Source of the DNA: Nymphaea colorata
Lineage: Eukaryota > Streptophyta > Magnoliopsida > Nymphaeales > Nymphaeaceae
Direction of reading: 5' to 3'
Length of the DNA stretch: 64,000 nucleotides
NCBI RefSeq assembly: GCF_008831285.2
Contig: NC_045148.1
Coordinates: 23,851,878 to 23,915,877, forward strand
The notes under the pieces are model-generated. The model saw only the letters and a program-made list of their open reading frames with translations, searched no databases and was not told where the DNA came from. The translations under genes were made by a program, and so were the position numbers. Shown piece after piece: positions 10,783 to 21,190 of the stretch. Position 1 is the first letter of the stretch; every line of letters starts with the position of its first letter.

Positions 10783-11030
10783 CACACACACACTATATAT
10801 ATATATATATATATAGTACATATAGTGTTGTGTAATATGCATAAAAACATGTATAATATAATATATATAATATGTATAATGCATACATAACATATATATG
10901 GTAGTGGACATTGTACATATTTATATATAGATATTAATATATGTATGTAATATATATCTATATATTCACACATAATGTACACATATATGTTAGATGTATA
11001 TGTATGTATTACGTAAATACATATATATGA

Positions 11031-11080
<50 letters not shown>

Positions 11081-11905
11081 ATATGTTATATGTACATACA
11101 TTATAAGAACAGATTTGCATACTATATGCACATGTATACATATATATATGTATGTGCATACATAAATATATGTATAAAATAATATTAATATGCACATATA
11201 TATAGTATGAACGTGTACGTCCATATGTTTGCATATATATGTTATATACATACCTACACATATATATTAACGTATATGTACAAATGTACATATATATGTA
11301 TGGGTACCTATACATATAATATATTTATTGTAACATACTATATGTACATTGGTACAATGTATTACATATATAATATACACATAACATACATATATTTTAT
11401 ATATATATTGTATGTACTCATATGTACGTATATATAATATATACATATAACGTATTACTATACATAACATATATACATATAATATATATATGTACCTGAA
11501 CATATAATATATTTTAACTGTAACATACTATATGTACATTGGTACAATGTATTACATATATGATATACACATAACATAGATATATTTTATATGCATATTG
11601 TACTACATATTCATAAGTGTATACATATTGTATGTTCTCACATGTATGTACATATAATATATACAAATGTATATATGTGTACATATATTGTTATTGTATA
11701 ACATTATACACATATATATGTGTATATTTACACATATAAATGTGTACATCTGAAAATACTTATAATATATATAACATCTATTAACATTACATTTGTATAC
11801 ATGCATATATGTCTTATATACATATTACATGTATAATATAATATGTATCCATATGTACATGTATATAAGTATCACATATGTATGTATTATACACAATGTT
11901 ATAAA
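10783..11905. repeat. 1.1-kb TATA/TACATA-rich satellite-like tract
   Basis: The tract consists of TA, TATG, TACA and TATAA words over about 1.1 kb, including a pure (AT)n run at 11037-11076. There is higher-order order: TATGTACATTGGTACAATG occurs at 11341 and again at 11531, within matching stretches of about 140 bp, so part of it arose as a tandem duplication with a period near 190 bp. Long frames in it consist of Tyr, Ile, Met, His and Cys and are artefacts of the composition. Confidence 0.9.
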
Positions 11906-11956
11906 AAAGTGTATCGTAAGGCATTTCAGTCTGAGGTGGAATCTAATCCCTAATAG

Positions 11957-12400
11957 TGATGATGCCGATCGATCTTCTCAGGTCTTCCGCGACAACATCC
12001 AATGATCAGCGACCACAAGACTCGAGAATGGTGGAAGAGATTGGGAAATATCAAAAGATCGAGCGAGAGAGGGAGTTGCACAAAGATGATCGAGGTCGAG
12101 AGATTGCAAGAGAAACAGAAAATACATTATAAAGAGAGAGAGATAGTTGTCCAAACCCTCGATCGTTTGTTCCGCGGGTTATGTGAAACCCTCATTCGAG
12201 GGATGGCTTTCTGTCGCTCACAATGAGGTGATGATGCCGATCGATCTCCCAGGTCTTCCGCTACAGTGTCCAATGATCAGCGAACATGAGACTCAAGAAT
12301 GGTGGAAGCGATTGGGAAATATTAGCAAGGGAGGGAGTTGGGCAAAGATGATCGAGGTCAAGAGATTGCAAGAGAAACAGAAAATACATTATAAAAAGAT
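11957..12400. repeat. Two-copy tandem duplication (period 262-282 bp)
   Basis: 11957-12132 and 12239-12395 share long stretches (TGATGATGCCGATCGATCT, AATGGTGGAAG, GATTGCAAGAGAAACAGAAA). The offset is 282 bp at the start and 262 bp at the end, so the second copy lost about 20 bp. Function unknown. The right copy abuts the subtilase fragment. Confidence 0.85.
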
Positions 12401-12712
12401 GATGTCCACCCCGTCCCTGACCGCATCATCTATCCCGTTGAGCAGGTCCACCCCAAAACATCCCTCCTCCGAACACGCCTTATAGATTGCCAGTCGGCTC
12501 GTTGACGACCCACCCCTGGCCGCTCCCAGCCCCAGCCCGTAGTAGGTCGCATTGTGCACGATGGTGCTAGCCAGATGCGGTCGACTTGGTGTTGTTTCTG
12601 TGCCCCCCTATGTCCCTGGGCGAGCTCATAAGTTTACTGGGCCCATTTGACTCGGGGACTTTTGCCACCCTGAATGAGTTACAATACCAAGCATCGATCA
12701 CCTTCCTGAGTT
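12398..12712 (-). pseudogene. Subtilisin-like serine protease (S8 subtilase) fragment
   Basis: On the minus strand the frame from about 12712 reads KVIDAWYCNS, then KLMSSPRD, GGH and STASG, matching the plant subtilase stretch around the catalytic His. After a frameshift it continues with HNATYYGLGLGAARGG, RLAIYKACSEEGC and GIDDAVRDGVDII, the conserved stretch after that His. The usual D-x-DGHGTHT-xSTA-G motif is damaged: GH is kept but the following GTHT is replaced. An in-frame TAG occurs at the shift. The Asp, Asn and Ser active-site regions are absent. It is an isolated piece of about 100 codons, ended on one side by the tandem duplication. The family call is firm; plants secrete these enzymes to the apoplast. 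Confidence 0.82.
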
Positions 12713-12829
12713 GAAGTTCGCCCATCAGCTCTATTTTGGCTATAGGTATGTGATTTCAAATTAGAGCATAAATTTAAACCTGTTGCAGTTGGATGCTTTT
12801 TAGTTAGGCCCTTCCATGCACGTTCCTTT
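12713..12829. other. Short spacer
   Basis: AT-rich spacer between the subtilase remnant and the repeated block. Nothing recognisable. Confidence 0.4.
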
Positions 12830-13160
12830 CCCTCTTAATAGTATATGGAACCATTTTGATATATATAAGTATCGGATCGGATACAGATTCAGTTTGGATT
12901 TAGTTTTCAGTAATTACTCATATCGAAAAGGCCGCCACCCAAATATTGAACCATTTCTGAATGTCCACAAGCTCCAGCATGCTGGTACGTTACTCAATTT
13001 TGGGTGTACTCTTGGAGAAGCTGAAGTAATATTCTGCAACCTTCTCATTAAGAACATCGTGAACAGTCATCACCGATACTCTTGGATGAGTTGGGAGGAC
13101 TCGAGAGAATGACTGACCTTGTTTTTCTTGAAAATCGATGGACTTAGATACAAAAAATAA
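12830..13160 (+). repeat. Repeated block encoding PFLNVHKLQHAG (copy 1)
   Basis: This block recurs directly at about 21580-21860. Both copies can be read as PFLNVHKLQHAGT followed by different frames, with a shared DLVFLEN-type ending. The second copy has the longer open frame (82 codons). I do not recognise a protein family. It may be a captured gene fragment or a non-coding part of the duplicated unit. Confidence 0.5.
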
Positions 13161-13279
13161 AAATGTATAATGTTTGAAAAGTGGGAAAATCTGCAAGGAT
13201 GGATGGGATACCCAATGAATCGGATTCAAATAAAATATATTATTAACCGTCCGCCGATGTTGAGCTCCCAAACAAATGA

Positions 13280-13800
13280 AAAAAAAGTCCTATCCAAATT
13301 TAAATCCGAAATCAGATTCCACAATCTGAATCTCATCTGAATCTAAATTTTTTCCTCATCCGAAATCAGATTTCAGAATTTGAATCTGATCTAAATCCAT
13401 TTTTTTTCATCCTAATCTGAATCTGAAATCAGATGTCACAATCAGAATACAGCCTGAATCCTATTTTTGTATTCATATATGAATTTGAATCTGAATCCAT
13501 ATTTTGAACCGAATCTGGCTGATTTACGAACTGTTAAGAGCATTGAATGTAGAATTTTTATTTAAATTAAGTCCCATCTGGTTCTGATTGGATACTTTTG
13601 AATATTGGAATGTGAATCTTAATTCGATTGAATATTTTTATATAACTAAATCTGAATCCGTTTGGATGTTTATGAATATATGAATCTAAATCTAATTGGA
13701 TGTCAGTTCTTAATTTCAAATCCTATCTGATTTTTTAGTTGATTAGTAAATTTCTTTTCTTCATCCAAATGTTTTTGGAGCAGTTGGTTTGGACATTCAA
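13280..13800. repeat. GAATCTGAATC-rich repeat (copy 1)
   Basis: A run of short words around GAATCTGA, AAATCAGATT and TGGATATTTTT. The same stretch appears at 18541-18990, 21945-22350 and 22980-23430, with related inverted copies elsewhere (44.8-45.1 and 63.9-64.0 kb). These cryptically simple repeats form the core of small dispersed elements in this window. Confidence 0.8.
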
Positions 13801-13906
13801 TTCAAGTCACACATATTGACATCCTTGGGTTGAAGCTTCCCCACTCCAACTGACATGTTTCACCATTATAAACAGGGGACGAGTCCATTTGTGTGCGTCA
13901 TGTGGA

Positions 13907-14256
13907 TAGAGCTGTAAAACGAGTCGAGCCAACTCAAGCTCGACTCGAATTTGCTCTGTTAAGCTCAAGCTTAACTCAAAAGTCATGATTATAAACAAGT
14001 CAAGTTCAAGTTTCATAAAATTGATTTGATTGAACTTGAGTAAACCATTATTCTAGGCCTTCTTTTGAAAATTTTCAAATTTAAAACCAAAAAAAGAAAT
14101 CAGGTCAAATGGGGAGTCGGGAATGAGCTTAAAAGAGTCATGCTCGAGCTGTGGCTTGGTCTATCGCATGGAGTTCAAGCTGACCTTGCATAGCTGAACT
14201 CAAACTTGAGCCAAGCTGAACGAGCTCGATTTTGACTCAGCCCCTATACAGCCCTA
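13907..14256 (+). mobile_element. hAT-like small element rich in GAGCTCGACTCG, family A (copy 1)
   Basis: Starts TAGAGCTGTAAAACGAGTC and ends with the inverse of TAGGGCTGTATAGGGGCTGAG, giving imperfect inverted termini. Length about 350 bp. Flanks CATGTGGA and CAAGTGTG are a decayed 8-bp target duplication; the copies at 23536-23881 and 63566-63911 show it better. No coding capacity. The start and 8-bp duplication suggest a non-autonomous hAT element; this is inference. Confidence 0.65.
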
Positions 14257-15774
14257 CAAGTGTGTGCTGAAGTGGTGTGAGGTCCCTGTGTAGTGAGCTC
14301 ACGGCATGAGCAAGTGTTACTGATTCACTTCTTAGTTTTAATTTTGACAGATCACTCGTGTTGAATGGTTTGCCCCATCACAGTATCCGAGCCTTTTCGT
14401 GCTGAATGTTTAAACTATTGGGTGGCTTCTTCCCTCAAAAGGATATAATCAGATCATTCTCCGATAAGATGTTCCCTTCATCAACTGACCTCAAAGTGGT
14501 GATAATTTATCCCTGTGGTGTACTTCCCTTCATCCAACTGACCTGAAAACAAAATGTAAACTTAATCGCCTGTTTGTCTGTGGAGATGTACTTGTTTGAC
14601 AACATATTATATTCTTGGAATTCCATCCATCTCATCCATCGGTTTGGGCTGGATTGGGTGTCTATAACGCTCCATCTAGGATAAGGTATCAGCATACGCA
14701 AGAACTTTGGTCCGATCCGTATTGGTATTTCAAAAATTTAATAAAATGAAAAAAGATAAAAGAGTTGAGTGTCACAGATACACCCTCATATGCTGGATAA
14801 AAGTGTCTCAAAGGTGCATTTTGGGTCCATTCATCCATGAAAGCTATAATAGACTACCAAATTAAAGAGAAGACTTCCAATTGGGCAGATGCAGTGGCGA
14901 TGTAATGTTGTAGGCACACTGGCCCATCAAATTTACTTTATTTTCATATAAGTGCCCCTTAAAGATTGCAATTTAAACTTAGAGTGTTCATTAAAGGTTG
15001 AACTTTAAAGAAAATTTCTGACTCCACTCTGATATGGAGTGCTAACTTGTAATCAATTCCGTTTAAGGCTGACTGGGAATGCGATCAATCCCCTGAGGCT
15101 CTGCGTCAGGGTCCGCTTGGATTATGATTTCATTCCTCATTCTTTTGTATAGTCTCATCTGCTTCTTCCTACATCATACCTATTGTTTCCATCATTAAAA
15201 TGAAAGACTCAACCTGTACCAGGGCTTCCTCTCTTACAGAATACGTTTGGATTGTTCTTTTTCTCCTCTGATGAATTTGTGTTCTTGATCATTGCCCTCA
15301 TCGTCTGATACTTGGAAACAACAGGCCATATATAGGAGACAAAATATTAGAACCTTTGCATGGAAACATTTCAATCAGTCTTTGAGATTTGAAATTTTGA
15401 TTGTTTTCCTACATTCTTAAATTTTCTAAACTCATTTCTGTAGTGAAATAAAATGTGATCAGATTGGATATTTCAATCATCAAATTTCAAGGTCATGTAC
15501 ATTTCACATCATCCAGACTTTGCATATGACATCTAGCAATAAGAGATGGCATGAATAAACCAGCTAACGAACTGCATATCTTAAAAATTGACCTGGCAAA
15601 TTCTGCATAGCTTGGAGACATTCTTAATGACTTCTGTCAAAATTTCATTCCTTTCTTGACTGTTTAAAATTACCTGCTTTGACCAATTGATCAGTTGATT
15701 ACTAAGCCAAATAAGAAGTGAAACAGGATTTATCAAAAAGAGCTAGCATTTCTACTGTTAACTTTTAAGAAAAT
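14257..15774 (+). repeat. Repeated unit without a gene (copy 1 of 23.9-25.4 kb)
   Basis: Long direct similarity to 23882-25420, for example the stretches around TGCTGGATAAAAGTGTCTCA, AATCAATTCCGTTTAAGGCTG and GATCAGATTGGATATTTCAATC. The inverted edge copy at 63020-63500 and the segment 45540-46010 match parts of it. Compared with the second copy, this one lacks the A-rich part near 24975-25270. No protein-coding signal. Confidence 0.75.
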
Positions 15775-17032
15775 GAGTCTGGTGCTCATGAAAAGCAAGT
15801 GATATTGCTTGTTGTTTTCCACACTCGGTGTCTAGGGCACGGCCACAGATCACATCAATGAGACTTTTTCTAATTTGCAGGACTTCTTATTTCCACATCC
15901 AGCAATTTAGTTGGCACCCAAGATTACATCAGCAAGACTTTTTCTTCACAACCCTTAAAAACATATTTCCTTGCCAGTTTTCAACATATTCATATTTGTA
16001 GGACTTTTTCTTCACAAGTAGGACCTGAGATTAGCCAGCTAAAGCTTGATTCAACTAAAAAAACTTGAGCTTGAGCTCCGCTCAAACTTGAGTCAAGCTC
16101 TTTATAACATGATCGAGCTCGACTCGACTACTTAAAATCAAGCTCAAACTTGACTCGTTTAACCCATTTAAGTCATTTGGTTGTTAGCTCGTGTAAGCAT
16201 TAACTCGTTTAACTCATGTAAGCATTAACTCATTTAAATCGTGTAAGCATTAACTCGTATAAGCTATGAAAATTTGTTTTTGCCCTCAAAGTTAAAACCA
16301 GTGATTCAGTGAACCGTTTTGGCAAATATTATAGAGTACCAGTGTGAATTAAGTTTGAGTTTCAGGAACACAACTCATTTATACTCTACTCAACTCGCAC
16401 CAGTATTCTATATAATATTGCGAAAACCAGTTCACTGAATCACTGGTTTAAACTTTGAGGATAAAAACAAATTTTCGCAAGTTACACGAGTTAAACACTT
16501 ACACGAAATAATGCTTACGCGACCTTAACACTTACATAAGTTACACATAAGTTAATGCTTATATGAGTTAACGCCTAAACAAGTTAAGTGAGTTAAACGA
16601 GTTGATGTTGAGCTCGATTTTGTGTAGTGGACTCGAGCTCGAGCTCAAGCTTGCTATAAGGAGTTTGACTCGAGCTCGACCTTGAGCACAAGATGTTTGA
16701 GCCGAGTCGAGCCGTCGTGAGCCCTACCAACAGGCCCGGTCTACTAAATGCAGTGCAGGCTGTTCAATTGAAAATCCAAAAGAAAAAAAGCTAAAAAACT
16801 GGCAAGAAGATAAGAGAAGGCAAGAAGAGAAGAACATGACATTGGAAATATGTTGTTAAGGGTTGTGAAGAAAAAGTCTTGTTGATGTAATCTTGTGTGC
16901 CAAGCAAGGTGCTGGATGTGGAATTAAAAAAAGTCCCATTGATGTGATCTGCGGCGATCTGTGGTCGTGTCGTAGACACCGAGTGTGGAAAACAACAAGC
17001 GATATCACTTACTTTTCATGAGCACCGGACTT
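15775..17032. mobile_element. Foldback element: 1.25-kb imperfect palindrome
   Basis: The ends are inverted copies: GAGTCTGGTGCTCATGAAAAG at 15775 on the left matches the inverse of CTTTTCATGAGCACCGGACTT ending near 17032. The match continues inward through CTTGTTGTTTTCCACACTCGG and the GAGCTCGACTCG-rich part, and reaches ACCAGTGATTCAGTGAAC (about 16303) against its inverse near 16430-16447. Both arms are about 550-600 bp and meet at a short loop near 16360-16390. There is no open frame of note. A non-autonomous foldback transposon fits; an inverted duplication by another route is possible. Confidence 0.75.
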
Positions 17033-17179
17033 AGGACTCTTCCAACAACTTGAATTTAACAAAAAAAACGCAAATATTTCTGGAAGAGAAGATACAAAAG
17101 CAGCTTGATAAATGTTCAAGGCGATAAGATTATTTAAGTAAATACATTCCAGTTGCAAACCCTAAGTTCTCTTTCTTAG

Positions 17180-17405
17180 GGAGGGATGCTTTCCGTGTAA
17201 GGGTTCATAGTGAGGATGAACTCAGGGTAGTTTTTAGAAGGGGAGAATGGAAACTGGGTGGAAGAGTGATGGTTGGCAGCAGATGGGATCCAAGATGCTC
17301 TTTATGATTGAGGAGAATATGGGAGTGCCAATCTGGATTAGGGTTCCTAAATTGCCAGTATTTTTATGGAATCGATGCACTTTCCAAGCTATTGCCATAC
17401 ACTAT
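17180..17405 (+). pseudogene. LINE ORF1 DUF4283 fragment
   Basis: The frame FRVRVHSEDELRVVFRRGEW and KLGGRVMVGSRW is followed, after a stop and a frameshift near 17307, by ENMGVPIWIRVPKLPVFLWN. This is the DUF4283 core of a LINE ORF1 paralogous to, but distinct from, the one at 6433-8247. A close relative in opposite orientation is at 50255-50535. Nothing else of the element is visible here, so this is a short remnant. Confidence 0.78.
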
Positions 17406-18303
17406 AGGGAGAATCGATGGAAGATGACATCCATACTCAATCGATGTCAAATGAGGCAGGAAAAAGGGGAAACAGAGTCCACTACTAGGCGTCTGGTGTC
17501 ATCCTTCATTACGAACAACCACAACCCCTTTCCATTACAACAATAACGACTCTCACTCTTGCCTTCAAAATGTTAGTGTCTATTGTATGCCTGTGCTTAA
17601 AATCTGATGTAATAAAGGCAAGAAAAGTAGGCCGAGTGGTGATTGAAGGAGTGACGGTCGAAAAAAGGGGGCAGCAAAAGAAGCTCTGCACACGGTTCTC
17701 AATGCATGGATTGAAATACATATAGAAAAAATATATATTATATATATATTTTTTTCAATTTTTGGAAAATTGAATGGAATAATATATATATAAAAATTAA
17801 TGATGAAATTTTTTTTTATCTAGCTTGAACCAGTCGAGCTCGGTAAAGCTCTTCTCGAGATTGAAGCAGCAACATATGAGACTTGATCTCGACTCCACTT
17901 GTGAAACCCAAGAACTAGTCTCCATATATTCCAATACAAACAACGTACGCCCAGATGTTCCCTACCTTATTTTTGAAGCAATCAAACATTCAATGCTGCC
18001 TCATGATCTGATCGTTGTGTCATAAGAACCGGTTTCTAAATCAAGTCGAGACAATGTATGCCGCCAATTTGGTGAACCGGCCAATTCAATAATGTAAATG
18101 ATTTGGATGCAAATCAGCAAAAAAAAAAAAAATGAATGGAAGAATATAAGAACTAATTAAGAATAAAAATATTTTTATATCTATTAAGAAATGCATAAGG
18201 AAACACCAGGTCGAGTTGACCACCAAACAGAAGGTCAAGAAGGGTATAGACGAAATTGACGATGATATCTGGTTTTGTTCTTTTTCCTTGCAGACCAATT
18301 CCT
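17406..18303. other. Stretch without a supportable gene
   Basis: Short frames only. The part from 18030 to 18110 (AATTTGGTGAACCGGCC, GGATGCAAATCAGCA) has relatives near 41790-41850 and 42040-42090, so it is a dispersed repeat. Confidence 0.4.
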
Positions 18304-18549
18304 TCATGGAAGATAGGATGAAAGAGCAAAGAGGTGATCATAGCCAACTTTTCTATTCTCAAGCGATCCAAGAAGCTCGGTGGGCAAAACCTCTGATCGG
18401 ATACCAAGGTCGTTCAGTTTTGAAATCTCTCCTATCCTAGACGTAAGATAGAAACCTTGAAACTCATCCGGGACAATTCCTGGGATGAAGTTAACAATTA
18501 TAGTCTTGGGTACTAAGCTCTTATGAATTTGATTTGTTTCCTCATCCAA
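18304..18549 (-). CDS. Unidentified reading frame, possibly an exon remnant
   Basis: 81 codons on the minus strand starting MDEETNQIHKSLVPKTIIVN and including SRIGEISKLNDLGIRSEVLP. The amino-acid composition is protein-like and not repetitive, unlike most frames nearby. A second minus frame (18153-18407) overlaps it, so a frameshifted continuation is possible. I do not recognise a family, and there is no start context or neighbouring exon to support a gene. Confidence 0.25.
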   Translation of the reverse strand: MDEETNQIHKSLVPKTIIVNFIPGIVPDEFQGFYLTSRIGEISKLNDLGIRSEVLPTELLGSLENRKVGYDHLFALSSYLP

Positions 18550-19290
18550 AACTGACCAAACTCAGATTTCATAATTTGAATCTGATCTAAATCCATTTTT
18601 TTCATCACAATCTGAATATGAAATCAGATGTCACAATAAGAATCCAACCCGAATCCTATTTTTATATTCATATATTAATTTGAATCTGAATCCATATTTT
18701 GAACTGAATCTGGCTGATTTACAAACTGTTAAGAGCATTGAATATAGAATTTTTATTTAAATCAAGTCCCGTCTGGTTCTGATCGGATACTTTCGTGTAT
18801 TGGAATGTGAATCTGAATTCAAATGGATATTTTTATGTAACTAAATCTAAATCCATTCAGATATTTACGCATATTTGAACCTAAATCTAATCGGATGTCA
18901 TTTCTTAATTTCAAATCCTATCTGATTTTTTAGTTGATTAGTAAATTTCTTTTCTTCATGCAAATATTTTTGGGGCAGTTAGCTTGGACAGTCAATTCAA
19001 ATCAGACATATCGACTTAGGTTGATGCTTCCCCACTCCAACTGACATGTTTACGATTATAAACAGGAGACGAGTCCATTTCTGTGTGTCAAGTGGATAGA
19101 GCTGTAAAACGAGTCAACTCAATCTTGACTCAAATTTGCTCTGTTAAGCTCAAGCTTAACTCAAAACATGATTATAAACAAGCCAAATTTGGGTTTCATA
19201 AAATTTATTTGATTGAACTTGAGTAAACCATTTATCTATGCATTGAAGAACTGACCTCAGAATGGTGACAATTTGTCCCTGTGGAACTTG
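18541..19290 (+). repeat. Truncated third copy of the repeated unit
   Basis: Matches 13300-14520 with internal deletions: GAATCTGAATC-rich part, then GGCAGTTAGCTTGGACAG, the CCCCACTCCAACTGACATG stretch, the start of a family A element (from about 19094) cut off near 19240, and a piece like 14480-14520. No gene. Confidence 0.75.
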
Positions 19291-20008
19291 TCTTGCATAA
19301 GTTGTTCTTCCTCATGCTAAGTCAATAAATCGAATACCCAAGTTTCCCCCAGCACTCAAGTCAATGGTCCGCGTGCCAATTACCCAAGTTTGAAAGAGGA
19401 AAAGATGCCCTTAAGATCTTCGATGAATCTCAACTCGGTGGTGTTCGTACGACGCGAACGGAGCAGGCTTCACGAATTTCTGCTTTGATAATAAGAATAT
19501 CACCGTCAAGCTCTCCTCAGAGAAAACAGAGAAATAGCTCAAAGCACGCCCAAAAAAAAAAACACCTCATTAGAGTCCGAGAGCCCCTAATTCTGTTTCC
19601 TCCCTCTTTCCTCCGCTGGTGATGCTCTTTTGCTGTCTTAAGTCAGAGAAGAAGCCAAAGCCTTTGAACTGAAGCAAATATGACTGCCTGAGTTTGTGAC
19701 TCAGTGAAGGGTTGAGAGACCCTGCTGTCGAGCTGAACCTGTAGGCTGAGAACCGGAACTGCCAAGAGGATATTTCTGGATATGATTCAAAAGGATCTGC
19801 AATGTCACTGACATCCGCAACAGAGAAATTCAGTCGACCCTAACAAATTTACTGGAGACGAAGGTGTATCAGGCTGCAGAGAGGAAGGCCGGCACTGATT
19901 TGTTGTCTGAAGATTATTCCAATTTTAGCTGTCTGAAGAACCTCTCTACAAAAGATTGAATTTTTTGGAGTCAACGGAAGGGAGCAGTCGATTTTCCTCT
20001 CTCGTTTT
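19291..20008 (-). mobile_element. Copia-type leader region (copy 2)
   Basis: This lies on the internal side of the primer-binding site at 20009-20020. It shares GACTGCCTGAGTTTGTGA and GAGAAATTCAGTCGACCCT with the inverse of 49.93-50.1 kb. No frame of convincing length. It is the internal start of the same non-autonomous Copia-like family as at 5.2 and 49.7 kb, cut off to the left. Confidence 0.6.
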
Positions 20009-20020
20009 ACTCTGATACCA
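20009..20020 (-). other. Copia primer-binding site (copy 2)
   Basis: The minus strand reads TGGTATCAGAGT, eleven of twelve bases of the common plant Copia site. It places the LTR to the right on the minus strand. Confidence 0.8.
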
Positions 20021-20640
20021 CGAGAAAAGAGAAGAAAACAGAGAAAGCGTGAAGCACATTGCACAGAGAAAACAGAGAACTTCTTTTTATTGATTCCTTT
20101 GACCAACATATATAGTAAAACAAAAGGTTATGGCTTACAAGATTTTTGGTATACATGATCATGATAATACACAATTTCTATCTCTAAAAAGCTAAAGGCT
20201 GCTTCCCAATTACAATTTGGAAGAAATTAAATAAGGGCACATTGAATATTTCAATTTTTTTCTTTAAGTTGTCAGTGCCACACGACTTTCTTCCTCTTGC
20301 TATTATATGGTGAATGTCTCATCGATTTTAATTGGTCTAAAATTCTGTTTATGCTGAAATAGATAAATGTTCATTTTTTTGGGGGTTCTAAAAAAAAATG
20401 TAGTCTGCATAACAATAACAGATTTTGACAAGAGATCTGATCCCTTTTTTCTTGACACTTTGTTTATCACCCAGGATTTGCATGATTATCTTACCTAAAT
20501 TGGTCTGGCCTGCTCTCTATATATTGAGAGTCCATCTTCTCTCAAGAACATCAGAGAATGAATAAAGAGAGAGCACCCTTGCCCGTGGATGTAGGTATCA
20601 AGATGCCCAACCACAACCCGGTACATGCTTCAGTTTTTTT
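20021..20640. repeat. LTR-like module with promoter-like signals at both ends (copy 2)
   Basis: The minus-strand end has ACTATATATGTTGG and AATAAAAAG near 20085-20115. The plus-strand end has CTCTATATATTGAGAG near 20515-20530 and AATAAAGAGAGAGC at about 20562-20577. Unlike copies 1 and 3, this copy continues past that point into CCCTTGCCCGTGGATGTAGG, a phrase typical of the U5 part of plant Copia LTRs in plus orientation. So the right end behaves like an LTR of the opposite orientation. Confidence 0.6.
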
Positions 20641-20755
20641 TTTCCATGTTTTAACACTTCTTCCATAAGAGGCTGGTAGAGTGTGGATGTATTTGCTTAG
20701 TTATATCTGCACTAGCATATGTGATATGTGGTTCTAATAGTTCATTCTCACGCCT

Positions 20756-21190
20756 ATGTGGTTGCAGTTTGCACACAGGAAGCAAGAGCTGCGGCCGGTG
20801 CCTCAGAGGAACAAGCCCAAGGTATCGTTTAAGAAAACACTGTTGTTACTAGACCTACTGAAGCATGATAACCATTCATACTTCGTGACAAATTATGAAA
20901 CCGGTGATGTTTTCAAAGAATTGATTCGTGCCTTCTGCATTTGGGCAGGTCAGCAGACCTAAGGTGAGCACTCAAGGATTAAGCACACCTGAGGGAGTGA
21001 TGCCAAGCGAAGAGGAAAGGAAGATAATGCCTCAGACGGAGGAATTCGAGGCCATGGTGGACACGGTTATCAATCCCAATGCTGATGTGGCCTGCAACAA
21101 GCAAAGGCTACCCGTCTTTGTGGCTCTAACGGATCCCACTCGAAGGGAGTTTTGGCTTAAAGGAGAATCCGAGCCTTATCAGGAACATTA
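20756..21190 (+). CDS. Possible exons of an unidentified gene
   Basis: 20769-20822 (FAHRKQELRPVPQRNKPK) is preceded by TTGCAG and followed by GTATCG, as an internal exon would be. 20949-21190 is preceded by GGGCAG and reads VSRPK, then a Pro/Glu-rich part, FEAMVDTVINPNADVACNKQ, FVALTDPTRREFWLKGE and a TAG at 21188-21190. The composition and the splice-like borders look more genic than nearby frames. I do not recognise the family. The LTR-like module directly upstream might supply a promoter, or may have truncated the gene. Confidence 0.35.

Noticed and set aside
10677-11806. Several frames of 60-212 codons on both strands in the AT tract
   Set aside because: They consist of Tyr, Ile, Met, His, Cys and Thr repeats dictated by TATACA words and occur on both strands at once.
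11957-12400. CRISPR-like or other regularly spaced array
   Set aside because: There are only two long copies without spacers, and the DNA is plant nuclear.
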